This document shows, one piece after another, positions 39,414 to 49,815 of a DNA stretch of 64,000 nt; the stretch's first letter is position 1; each line of letters starts with the position of its first letter. The position numbers and the translations under genes are program-made. Below the pieces are notes generated by a model, which did not search any database, was not told the DNA's origin, and saw only the letters and a list, made by a program, of their open reading frames with translations. The stretch is from positions 682,001-746,000 of the forward strand of contig JAYXKI010000010.1 in NCBI GenBank assembly GCA_037892935.1, written 5' to 3'. The stretch comes from Phlebopus portentosus. Taxonomy: Eukaryota > Basidiomycota > Agaricomycetes > Boletales > Boletinellaceae.

Positions 39414-41795
39414 ATGACACTCCCTCAATTCATCGATCCTGATGATCTCCCATTCGCCGGACCCTCTCCTACCATCTCAGGCTTCACTATGCCACTCCCT
39501 GGTGACAAATCTATCCCCAAAATCGACGTTTCTGGCTCCCCAACCTCCATACCTAGGTTTTTCGACACTGTCTACCTCCTTGGACGAACCGCCGGCCTCT
39601 CAGACTGCCATATCATCGCCTGGGCTCGCTTCTATGCACCGGCGAAAGAACAACCTCTCTGGAGGCACTGCGCCGAAGTGGCAGGCGATAACTATTCTGC
39701 CTTCCGAGACGCCGCACTCAAGATGTACCCACATTCCCGACCGGTTTACACCCTCCAAGACCTCCGGCGCCTCATTTTATCGACTCAGGCACTCCCCGGC
39801 TTCACCCTAGAGTCCTACGGCGGATTTCTGCAAGACTTCCACAGAGTTTCTGGGTACTTACTGCGAAATGGCGAAATTTCGACGTTTGAAGAACAACGAA
39901 TGTTTATGGAAGGAATCCCCGCCGCCTATCACAGGGGACTCAACTTCTCCCTTCGCCTGACTGACCCAGAACACGCCGCCGGCGTTCCCTGGCCGGTAGA
40001 AGCAGTGACAGATGAAATCCAGCGAATTGTCAAGGTACAACAGGTTTTAGCATATACTGAGTCCCCAGCACCCCTAGTCGAGGCCTACTATGCCAGCACA
40101 AGTCCCCCGGCCATCAGTCACATCCAGAACACCCTCGGCGTCGACGCCCATGCCAAAAACAAGCCGCCGATGCCTGCAGCACAAGCAGCCAATGGTCTAT
40201 ACGCCTCGCCGGCGAATGTATGGCCTCCTCAGCCAAAACTGAGCCCCTCGCAGATGCCTACCAATGCCCTGATCACTTCGCCGGCCCCATGGCATGTCCA
40301 GCGGCCTACTCTAGCCTTGCCCTCGACATTTTCGCCGGTTGCACACCAGGCCCAGCCCACACACTTTCTGGACATGCAAAAGTGTTCTTCAGCCCCCAAT
40401 GCATTCGCCGCTGACTTTCCTGCTCCGCCGCCGCCACCCCCTGCCAAATGCAAAGCCTCGGCGGATGATTCTAGCCTACAGAACATCACTACCATCCCTC
40501 TGGCGTACCCCCCAGCCCTGGCGGCCTCATGTAATGTCCTAGACCAATGGCCCATACCTGGTGTCTCTCTCATTCCGGCGACTCACGAACGGTTCTATCG
40601 GCGGCCAGACCCCGGTGCCCCTGCTTCCCATTTGGCCTCGGCGAACCTCAGGCAACCTTCCAAGCATCCCCCTAAAGGTTCCCAAGCCCCGCCGGCGGCT
40701 CAGGCCTGCAGTATTTGTGGTTTTACGATGCACCGAACAGCAAAATGCCCTACACGAAGCTTCCTACTCAATTCTGGCATTACTGTAGCTGACATGCACG
40801 GCCGCCTCATGCAACCTGATGGCAGGCCTTTCACTGGCAATCACTCTGGAGGCCGCATTTTAGATCAGCTGAATCGTTACTTTACTCGGAACGTGAACAT
40901 GATACCTCTCGGACTGCAAATACCTATTCTACCGCTTCCAGATGACCTAGGCCTCGCTTCGGCGCCCCAGGAACTGCCTTCCAACCGCCGCCGCAAGCCT
41001 CCTAGACAATGGGGCGTCCCCCAGGACACTCCAGGCGCCGGCCACACGCCTCAGGCGAAGTTACAGGGCCAGACGCCGCCGAATGACACCCGCGGCGCCT
41101 CTATGGTACTTGAACAGCTCCCAGACATGTCCCCCAGCCCGGCCACTGCTCCCCAAGTCAGGAAAGTACCCTCACCCTTCGGCACCATCCTCCCCAAGCC
41201 CACGGCGGCGATTCCAGATGACCCAGACGAGCCAATTAATCCGCCGATCCAACACAGCAAAGCATACATGAAGGCCTACTCACGTCAAGCATCCCTCACC
41301 AACGCCGCAGACACGCCGCCGCCCTGGAAACCACCGGCTGGCTTCCCTAAGGTCCTAGACAAGCCCCTAGCACCAGCAGTCGTCCCCTTGCATGAGATCA
41401 ACGTCCGCCTGAATGATACATTACAGGTTAATGGTGTCCTCGACTCTGGAAGTTCATTTATTGGTATCCCCCGACGTATATGGCGACAAATAAAATCGCC
41501 GGCCTGCATTTCCAACCCCACACACATCCAGACAGCCTCGCCGAACCCCAGCCAGAGCTCCCACATCATCCCCTGTGTCAAAATTTCACTCCCTGGGTTC
41601 TCTATGCATGCGCCGGTCTACATACTCGAAAATGCGCCGTTTGACCTCCTCCTTGGCCGGCCCTTCTTTGCACACACTCATGCTGTCACTGCAGACCTCG
41701 ACGAACACTTCCAAACCCTCTACATCACAGATCCAGTCACCGGCGAAGTTTTCTGCTTGCCTACAAGCCCCAGAACGCCTCTGCCGGTGCCCTAA
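39414..41795 (+). CDS. Gag-protease polyprotein of the LTR element
   Basis: An uninterrupted 793-codon frame on the element's sense strand. Residues about 40-210 are helical capsid-like Gag sequence (FDTVYLLGRTAGLSDCHIIA; FRDAALKMYPHSRP). A long Pro/Ala-rich linker follows. A zinc knuckle CSICGFTMHRTAKC (CX2CX4HX4C) lies near residue 430. The C-terminal part is a retropepsin with active-site VNGVLDSGSSF (about residue 670) and the late FDLLLGRPFF motif that forms the barrel end. The protein ends just after the protease. Its intact length argues that it is under recent selection or very young. It could package itself and be copied by a reverse transcriptase supplied by another element; that is inference. 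Confidence 0.85.
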   Translation: MTLPQFIDPDDLPFAGPSPTISGFTMPLPGDKSIPKIDVSGSPTSIPRFFDTVYLLGRTAGLSDCHIIAWARFYAPAKEQPLWRHCAEVAGDNYSAFRDAALKMYPHSRPVYTLQDLRRLILSTQALPGFTLESYGGFLQDFHRVSGYLLRNGEISTFEEQRMFMEGIPAAYHRGLNFSLRLTDPEHAAGVPWPVEAVTDEIQRIVKVQQVLAYTESPAPLVEAYYASTSPPAISHIQNTLGVDAHAKNKPPMPAAQAANGLYASPANVWPPQPKLSPSQMPTNALITSPAPWHVQRPTLALPSTFSPVAHQAQPTHFLDMQKCSSAPNAFAADFPAPPPPPPAKCKASADDSSLQNITTIPLAYPPALAASCNVLDQWPIPGVSLIPATHERFYRRPDPGAPASHLASANLRQPSKHPPKGSQAPPAAQACSICGFTMHRTAKCPTRSFLLNSGITVADMHGRLMQPDGRPFTGNHSGGRILDQLNRYFTRNVNMIPLGLQIPILPLPDDLGLASAPQELPSNRRRKPPRQWGVPQDTPGAGHTPQAKLQGQTPPNDTRGASMVLEQLPDMSPSPATAPQVRKVPSPFGTILPKPTAAIPDDPDEPINPPIQHSKAYMKAYSRQASLTNAADTPPPWKPPAGFPKVLDKPLAPAVVPLHEINVRLNDTLQVNGVLDSGSSFIGIPRRIWRQIKSPACISNPTHIQTASPNPSQSSHIIPCVKISLPGFSMHAPVYILENAPFDLLLGRPFFAHTHAVTADLDEHFQTLYITDPVTGEVFCLPTSPRTPLPVP

Positions 41796-42055
41796 CAAAG
41801 GCATAACTGATGTAGCACACTGCGGCGAACCCCCCCAGCACCGGTACTCGAATCAGGACACCCTTTAATCACTATCTCATGCCCAACACCATCCCTCACC
41901 TTCCCGCCTTAGCTCCCAGGCAACCTCATCGCTGGTACAGCCCTGGCGATCAAAGAAATGTACGCCTCGGCGACATTTTCAATGTCTACAAGCTCCCCCG
42001 CCCCAGAATTCTCATGGCCGGCCCCTGCGGCGGCCAGAGACGCCTCCCTACACTA

Positions 42056-42570
42056 CAATACCTCCCAGACGCCGCCGATGCCTGCGGCGCCTCCTCCGAG
42101 TGATGCCCACTCCTCCTACACATTTTCGGCGAAACGCCCCCCCCAAGCCCCCCTCAGTGCAGTACAGCCAACCCCTGGCCACGCCGCCAGCCCGGCCATG
42201 CACAAACACATCCCCTGAGGCGAAATGAAGCCTCCCCAGACGCCGCCGATGCCTGCGGCGCCTCCTCCGAGTGATGCCCACTCCTCCTACACACTTTCGG
42301 CGAAATGCCCCCCCAAGCCCCCCTCAGTGCAGTACAGCCAACCCCTGGCCACGCCGCCAGCCTGGCCATGCACAAACACATCCCTTTAGGCAAAATGAAG
42401 CCTCCCCAGACGCCGCCGATGCCTGCGGCGCCTCCCCTGAGTGATGCCCACTCCTCCTACTCATTTTCGGCGAAACACCCCCCCAACCCCCCTCAGTGCT
42501 ATACAGCCAATTCCTGGCCTCGGCGCCACTCCGGCCACACACAGACATATCCCCTTAGGCCAAGAGACGC
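42056..42570 (+). repeat. Tandem 171-bp repeats in the pol position
   Basis: The anchor CAGACGCCGCCGATGCC occurs at 42066, 42237 and 42408, 171 bp apart, giving nearly three copies. The unit is a multiple of three and codes for Pro/Ala/Ser-rich sequence in the open frame, but stop codons separate the copies (for example the TGA after HKHIP near 42218). It sits exactly where pol would be expected. Confidence 0.85.
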
Positions 42571-42840
42571 CTCCCCATGCATCTACGCCGCCGCCGAACA
42601 CTGGCACACACTAGAACAAACACCTGCGGCGACACCAGCCCTCCGAAGCGGCCAATACTTGAGATTTCACAAATCCATCCACCGCCAACCCGGCCCCTTC
42701 ATCCCATACCCTCCAAATTCACTCCTCTATCACCCCCTTCTATCGGCGACCAGCCACAGCACCATACAGCCCTTATTTCAACTTCGGCCCACTGTATACA
42801 GCTTTTTTTTTAATGATTTTTTTATATAGTAACCTGGAGA

Positions 42841-45004
42841 TGTAGTGCCCTGGCCAGTCCTGTGCCAGGACACTCATACTATGGCTCTCCCCTACTTCAG
42901 ATACCATATCCCTTCGCCGCCTACACCTCAGAGGACCAAGGCACACTCATACCACACTCTAGAGGCCATATAAGCACATATCTATGGATTCTAGCCTACG
43001 CTTTCCCCTGCGGCGCCCTCCAAGAGCCCAGATGAGCCCGCCGCTGGCTCCCTGGCACCCATACAGATCCGCCGAAGGCTCCTACCCAGCACCAGTCATC
43101 ATAGGAGATGTCCCCCAATCATTATAGGCCTTCGTTATTACGATTCCTCATACGTACAGCCTTGAGGCGGATTTGGACACCCCTGCGGCGGCCCCCCAAG
43201 CCTCAGATTGGTCCGGTGGCCACTCAGGCGTCCTCAGGTGCCCTCGCCGAGGCCTCCTACAACTTACCAGGCAGTCCCCCAAGGCCTATGGATTTATCTA
43301 GTATCATCCCTGCTCATATGCCACCAAAGGCCGCACCTTTACGAATCCGCCGCCGATTGAGCGGCGAGTTGCAGATCCGCCGCTCCGGCGCCCCCCTTAG
43401 TTACCATGGATCGCCTACACTCTATATTGAGTGTGGCGGCGGCCTTGGGCGGCCTAGGGACCCTGACTGATGCGCCCTCGATCTCATATACGCGATATCG
43501 GCCTCCGAACATCGGCCCCGACGTTTCCCGACTTCCCCCCAAGCGGCGGGCGACTCTAGACCATATATGGCAGTCAGACATGTGGTACAGCGGCGTGCCA
43601 AGCCACCGACCGCCGCTGCCAAGCCAGACTCCGCCGGCGCCCGTTTTATTGCAGATACTCGATATTTCATGCCATTGGATGATCCCCTCGCAATGCAGCT
43701 CTTGGGCGACTCCTAGATGCTCCGGCGGCGGCCCTTGGCAAGCCCAGTGACTCAGGAGATGTTGTCAGACAGTAGGACTCATCGGCGAGAGCAGTAGAGT
43801 ATATATAGAGTGTATATTCATCAGTAGACGACACCACATACCAGATACTAGAGCACATTCATAGCAGAGAGCTTCCACAGCATACAAGGGCCAGGGTTCG
43901 AGATTCCCTCACTCTGAGCTCCCCCTCATGTACTGAGCTCCCCCATTGACTATATACTACCCTTGACTCGTCGTTCTATTCTCCTTCGGCGCCTCTGACA
44001 TTTAGTGTGTGAGTCAGGACTGGGAACCTACCCCCAAACGTCTGCCGCACTCCATTGTACCTGTCGGGCGGCCCCTATCCGACCTCGGCGGCCCTCCGGC
44101 GACACGGGTCTTCTGTCCTACACCCCTGCGGCGTCTTTTCCAGTTACTCGCCGCACGTTGTCCCTTATATTCATCATAGACGGCCCCTACCTTTCATTTA
44201 TCCAGTTTACGCTACCGCGGCGGATTTGTACGAGCTCCCTCGTCCCTGGTGGCACCCTATTCGACCTCGGCGGCCCTCCGGCGACCCAGGCCTCCTTTCC
44301 TATTCCCCTTCGGCGTCCTTTTCATCTGCTGGCCGCACGTTGCCCCTTATATTCATCGTATACGGTCCCTTCCTCTTGTTTATCCAGTTTACACTACCGC
44401 GGCGGATTTGTACACGCTCCCTCGTCCCCGGCGGCCCCCTATTCGACCTCGGCGGCCCTCCGGCGACACAGGCCTTCCATTGTATTCCCCCTCGGCGTCT
44501 TGTTCACCTACTCGCCGCACGTTACACCTCGTATTGGTCGTATACGGTCCCTACCTTTCATTTATCCAGTTTACGCTACTGCGGCGGATTTGTACGAGCT
44601 CCCTCGTCCCTGGCGGCCCCCTATTCGACCTCGGCGGCCCTCCGGCGACACAGGCCTTCCATTGTATTCGCCCTCGGCGTCTTTTTCAGCTACTCGCCGC
44701 ACATTACGCCTCATATTCGTCATATACAGTTCCTAGCTTCCCCTACTGAGATTGCGCTACTCCGGCGGACTCCTGTGACCTCCCCTTCGGTCCGGCGGAC
44801 CTACTAGAGCATTCCTTTCATACCTCGGCGTCACTAGGCCACTCCCCCACGTCTCTGACGGTCTTTGGCACCTGCCAGGTGGTTAGTGGTTGGAGTCTGA
44901 TAGCTTGAGGCTTCGTTTCTGGAGGTTTCTTCACACATTCAGCTCCCTTAGTAGGACGGACATCTGTAGCGCCTTCAGATAGAGAGACCACCCAGAATAC
45001 CACA
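42841..45004 (+). repeat. 3' LTR, 2,164 bp
   Basis: Direct copy of the 5' LTR with one fewer 182-bp unit (anchors at 44081, 44263, 44445 and 44627). The length difference of 182 bp is exactly one unit. The TATATATAG box recurs at 43800-43808. No clear polypurine tract precedes it; the preceding bases are T-rich, then AACCTGGAGA. Confidence 0.92.
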
Positions 45005-45500
45005 CCGTGAGAGCATGGACTCGTTCCCTGAACGCATCCTTATATTCCAAGCCGGTATTTCGGATGGCCAGCACGCGGTGATAATGGCCACAGAGATCAA
45101 GCAGCTGAACGAAGCATTCAGTGAATTGAAGAAATACAAGCGAAGCTGACTTACATCGCTTGTAGCAAGGTTCAACACCAGAATTGGTTCTACCCGATGA
45201 AGGTGGCATCTGCGGACAGGACCTCAAACTCTCTGATGGGGTCAGTCGTAGACCAGGAGTGACGAGCATTTATGACTACAATTTCTACTTGCAGGCTCAC
45301 GCGAGCACGCAAGGTATTGCTCGCACGGCTCACCACACAATCCTCTATGAAGACGACGAGTTCTCTCCGATGCTCTGCAGCAAGGCATCAATGACACTTC
45401 ATACCTCTGGGTGGCGTCGACGAACAGTGTGAGCTTGGTACCACCAGCCTACTGGACAAGTTGAGCATGCGCTTGTGCATGCTTATACTTGCGCATCGTG
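45005..45500 (+). pseudogene. Argonaute pseudogene, 3' part of PIWI domain
   Basis: Starts with the repeated CCGT and continues the PIWI reading in frame: ESMDSFPERILIFQAGISDG, then further pieces FYPMKVAS, SIYDYNFYLQAHASTQGIAR, AHHTILYEDDEF and SVSLVPPAYW. In-frame stops and at least two frame changes interrupt it. The usual FRDGVSEGQ reads FQAGISDGQ, losing the second catalytic aspartate, and the RHHTR block is replaced by QHQNW. This copy was therefore catalytically dead and frame-broken independently of the retrotransposon. Confidence 0.85.
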
Positions 45501-46377
45501 ATGTCAGCTGCTGAGAGAAGTAAAGAGGCCAGGATGTCGGCTCAGGATGTCATTGGTAGGGCAAAGGGTCTCTGGAGGGGCGGAGTCTCAGGTGACAGAG
45601 GACGGGTGGCAGAGGATGATGGTGGAGGAAGAAAGAGAATGATGCAAGGGTGATGGTCAAGGTGAAAAGAGAAGTGGACAAGTCGTGACCGGCGTAATAT
45701 TACAGTAGATGATATAGTATCCTCTGATGAATCTCTTCAACTGATGCTATATTAATCTACTCGATTGTACAGTTAATCTGTCTATTTAATTTTCATGTAG
45801 CATCTTCACACTTGACATACACAAAGCTATGGTAGATTCAGTTTTCAGGCCTGACTGAACAATCTTGTATATTCTTGCTATCACAACTACTGTAATCTAT
45901 CGGACAACCTCTAGAATCCCATGGAACGCAGTGAATAGAAAGCTTGGTATCTGTTGACCTTGAAGAAGGGGAGGATATGCAATGTTCAGTAGATTTTGTC
46001 ACGTGACTATTCAAAGAGATGCATGAAATGCCTGATCCTCAGAAGTAAAGGGCAGAAATAATGCTAAAGAACTTGAAGACATTATTTTCGAGAAAAAGAT
46101 GATTTAATGTACCTAATGTTTTGTTGTTTCAAATATGCTCTTTTGAGGTGTGTGCGACAAAGGGATTGGCATAAATTACCAAACGTAGTCAAAAATCCGA
46201 CGGAGCTTGAAAAAAACTGGGCGCGCGCGCGGTGACGTTGGGTGGGAATATTGCCACTCACCATTAATACACGCGCCGGTTCAGCGTGCCCGGCCCACAA
46301 GAAGGGAAGGCATCAATGAATATGGGACCGGGCTTCCTTTTCAACATGAACTCGAGCGCGCCCTTGCATGAACGCTC
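45501..46377. other. Spacer after the Argonaute remnant
   Basis: The first 180 bp may be a decayed Argonaute C-terminus. The rest is AT-rich without a supported gene, then a promoter-proximal stretch for the M50B gene. A short alternating CG run (about 46220-46230) is the only oddity. Confidence 0.4.
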
Positions 46378-47761
46378 ATGTCCTCTTCCCGTCCCCCGAT
46401 AGCCCCAAAGCTCACGGGCTCACCCATAAGACCAACTCATGACCAGGTAGTCGTACTTTATGTTGTGAGTAGTTACTTGACGCTTCTGCCAGGCCCAGGC
46501 GGCATGCTTTTGTTTACTTGCCATTCTAGACCATCGTCTTCACCGTGGTTATTTTCGCGTTGTGGAACATACCTGGCGTATGTTCAATCTACCTCGGATT
46601 ATCAGATTCGTTCCAAGCTCATCGTCAATTGATAGGCTCGACGAATAATCAATCCTCTCAAGTTGCTCACCATCAGCTGGCATGAAGGGTGTCACATAGT
46701 TGCTGTACGTATGTTGCTCCACATTGCAATTTGCGACCGCCGAATAAATATTCTCTGTAGGCGGTTATAACAGGCGGGACGATTCTCAGCGTAACAATAG
46801 ACCCGAATCTCGGCGGATGCACTCGAGTCGAAGGCGGGCATCCACCAACGATCTTATGTGCAGGCTATGTAGGATCAGCCGTCCTAGGAGGCGTATTCGT
46901 CCTTGGAGGCTTTGACACCCTCGTCGCAAAGATCCTCAGCTTTGTGCTCGGTATCGGACTCATCGTACCACTCGTCCTCGTCCGTGACAAACTGTGCGAG
47001 AACCGCGAGTTCATCGTGAGCCAAGTTGCTTGCTGACTGCCTGCCTTTTATGTCAGAACTATCCTCCTTACGTTCTGCTTCGAGGGCCTTCTAGTTGGGT
47101 TCTGGTTCATTGACCACGCGTACGTGCTTCTGGATCCGTGAGAAGAATCTGCCGGTTTTGTTAAAATTGGGACCATCTCTAGTTTTGCTTTGCGATGGTA
47201 TTGCCTGTTTGTTGGAATCATGAAGTACGTCGTTTCCTCCTGCAAATATAACTTCCAAACTTAATCCTAACTCTGATTTTCTCAGTGTCTTCTACGTCAT
47301 CTGTGCGTTAAGCCTTGGTGTTGGATTTATCATACCTTTTAACTCAGTTGACGGCTATAGGGGATATTACGGATGACAAGTTTTTCCGCAAAGTGAATGA
47401 TTCGGATATTACTCAATGGAACGTCTTATATCCACGAATAAAAGCTCCTGGTCAGTTCAGATCGGATCTCACCATCACCTGGAGCTTGCAATAGCTGATC
47501 GAGTCTGCGACAGTTTGGGCGATATTCTGGATCCTATTTGATGTTGCTGTGATCATCGGTTTCCTCTTCATCGGTATTGCTTCTTTCAAAGTACGTAAAG
47601 GGCCTACGCTCAAGCAACACGTCACTGACACCTTGTCCACGTCTCAGCTAAATAAGTATCAAATGCGGGCACAAGCAGGTGCGTTTCGTGTTGCTAAACG
47701 GATATAGAAGGTAACCATACTCATGTACTTACCCTCCGCAGACAACTTCTTGCCGACGTAG
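46378..47761 (+). CDS. M50B-like membrane metallopeptidase
   Basis: Exons 46378-46464, 46530-46577, 46636-46704, 46761-46993, 47057-47119, 47183-47224, 47286-47302, 47361-47450, then two or three more to the TAG. The HExxH motif is seen in TISWHEGCHIVA, and the family block ITGGTILSVTIDPNLGG follows. Several membrane helices are present (TIVFTVVIFALWNI; LVAKILSFVLGIGLIVPLVL; VWAIFWILFDVAVIIGFLF). Fungal members of this site-2-protease-like family are mostly uncharacterised. The second metal ligand is probably in the FWFID segment. The phase from exon 8 into the VWAIFWILFD exon is off by one base around 47451-47500, so that junction is uncertain or carries an indel. The protein ends ADNFLPT, a typical family tail. 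Confidence 0.8.
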
Positions 47762-48593
47762 TACGGCCTCGGACCACAGAAACAGCCGCGCTTTTCGCCA
47801 TTTCTTATTTACTGCATCACGTCTCTAATGCCATCTCACGTCCACCTGCTACATCGTATACTATCATCGCATCTGCAAGTCACCATTGTAGTCACCAAAG
47901 CCTTACCGCTACGCGCTTAAAGGCATTTGTCATCATAGCCAACCCCTGTCGCATCGCTCTTACATTTATAGTGCTCTCGATTTGTCTAGAATTTGTCATC
48001 ACCCATGGATGCTTTCTTGATAGTTTCTTGGGTTCCTTTTTGTTTATGTATTGTTGTCCAGTATTAATTAGTACATGGAGGAATCGGAGAATCGTTCAAA
48101 GTGCTTTTCATACTCAACGTCTTCCCTTCCTGATTCATATGATTCCCATGGACCTTACTGAGAAGTCGCTTGTTCAGTGCCGACACCGAACTGTCAATGA
48201 TAGAGAAAATGAGAAAGTGCGCGATGGCACTACGGTGACTTGCTATTCGTTTATGTATAAGATACATTGTCGTTGATTGATAATGAGAAAATTTTCTTCG
48301 ATTGAGCGAATGAAATGAGAAAACGGGGATTGTGTGAGAAATTAGAATCATCGTGTTCGCAAGTCCACGAGGTAAGGAGGAACGTGAAGCAAAAAAAAAA
48401 AAAAAAAAAGCATCGTCGTCGAATGCACGAATAAAGACGAATACGAATACGTCAATTTGAAGGCCGGGGCGTCGTAAAGTGCAACGTCAAGGTCGGGGTC
48501 GAATCGAATTCGTGTTCGGAATCACGCAGACGTGGAAAGACATAAAGACAAACGAGGAAGCAAAATAAGCCGACGTGCCGAGAGAAAGAGAAA
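47762..48593. other. Convergent spacer with a 19-A run
   Basis: Contains the 3' regions of the M50B gene and FIS1. A run of 19 adenines lies at 48391-48409. No terminal repeats or reading frame suggest a transposon, so a retroposed tail is not supported. Confidence 0.45.
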
Positions 48594-49423
48594 TTAATGG
48601 CGGTTTGCTCGCCGGATGAGGGTTGCGAGGAGTAGCGTCCCAACCGCTGCTGCGCCGCCGGCGAGTGCGAGGCCGATGTAGCCTTCTGTAGAATCGAAGG
48701 AACGCAGCAACCCATGAGCCATTAGATCAGATTTTGTCGGGTGATGGGCATGGAGGATAGGAAAGTAAACGCACCTCGTGTCATCTTCTGGTCTATCAGC
48801 TCGGCGAGACTCTGCGCTTGCATGTTGTTTGGTTCTTTCTCCAGCAATAAGGCTGGGCGGGATACATATCAGAATGAGCGTATCTAGGTAAGAAAGACTG
48901 AGACGAACCATTAAACCTCTTCGCCTCTTCGTAGTTCCCCATCTTGTACTGACCCAAGGCAAGGTAATACAAACATTCTCTCCTTCGTGGAGGTTCCGCA
49001 CGGTATATCTCTGCGTTGCGGCAATGTAGTCAGCATCCGCACGGAAGTCACTTGGCGTTAAGATTGTAAGGAATTGAGCCTCGTGAAAGTAAATCCAACC
49101 ACAAGAAAGCAAGGGGGAAAAAAAAAAAATAGAACTCCTGACTGACTGACCTTGTAAGAGCTTCACGCCATTCACCTGGTGTTCATATTTCGGACTCTTC
49201 ACAAGTCCCCAAGCATAATTAAACTTTGTCTGCACAGTAACATGCCCAGCTTCCACTTCCTTTTCGTACTGCAGCCTCAACACCTAAATTGAACAATAAG
49301 GTCAGCGCGTGAAACGAACATGGACTTTAGCCATGGAACCCGAAAGAAGGATGAACACACCTCGAGCTCGTCGTAGGATAATGACTGCTCAGCATCTGCT
49401 GCGTAGGGAAGATCGGTTGGCAT
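48594..49423 (-). CDS. FIS1: Mitochondrial fission protein 1
   Basis: Five exons (49423-49361, 49283-49151, 49010-48909, 48852-48775, 48685-48594) give 155 residues. The TPR-like fold shows [40 protein letters not shown] and [13 protein letters not shown]. The tail is a single membrane helix ([20 protein letters not shown]) with a basic end RRANRH, giving tail anchoring in the mitochondrial and peroxisomal outer membrane. Fis1 recruits dynamin-like Dnm1 through adaptors. Length and tail match the family and the phases close exactly. Confidence 0.95.
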
Positions 49424-49815
49424 CGTGTACCGTATCTCTACTGCAATCCAGGTAGTAGTAGAAAACGAAGAGACGCTCGAGTTGAATAAGTACGTACGTA
49501 TGTGTTTTGACTACTGTGCCGGACGGACTGCGTCGGCCAAGCGGCAACAGCGACGCACAGGTGCCCATTTCAGGTATATTGTTCTCACGGGATCGCTTTT
49601 ATAAATACACGCACGAAGTTCGGGCTTTACAGTAAATGACTACATTCTAAATCTACTACTAGATGAGAGCAGAGATTTGCCTACGACTACCAAATCAACG
49701 ACGCAGCTTGACTAATGTCCTTTTGTGCTTTTCTAACCCTCTACTAACGATACACTTTGTCTACTTCTACACTACACTTCTACTTTGCTTTACTTTGTTA
49801 AATTTGAATATGGTT
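49424..49815. other. Intergenic spacer
   Basis: Lies between the iPGM stop codon and the FIS1 start codon, both genes being on the minus strand. It would hold the iPGM 3' region and the FIS1 promoter. No motif is convincing. Confidence 0.45.

Larger units (their letters stand above)
36951..45004 (+). mobile_element. Non-autonomous LTR retrotransposon (Gag-protease only), 8,054 bp
   Basis: Two direct LTRs that begin TGTAGTG and end ACCACA bracket a 3.5-kb interior. A CCGT duplication flanks the whole. The interior has one long frame for Gag plus retropepsin. After it, where pol should lie, there is only about 1 kb of proline-rich tandem repeat with stop codons; no reverse transcriptase, RNase H or integrase motif appears in any frame. 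The layout matches what plant and fungal literature calls TR-GAG or other non-autonomous LTR elements that depend on a helper. Near-identical LTRs and an intact Gag imply a recent insertion. The element is much richer in CCG/CGG than the host DNA. Confidence 0.88.

Noticed and set aside
42305..42829. Open frame after gag as a possible pol remnant
   Set aside because: It translates tandem proline-rich repeats and simple sequence; no reverse transcriptase, RNase H or integrase motif is present.
48391..48409. Run of 19 adenines as a possible retroposon tail
   Set aside because: No target duplication and no upstream reading frame or processed-gene sequence; a simple mononucleotide run is enough.
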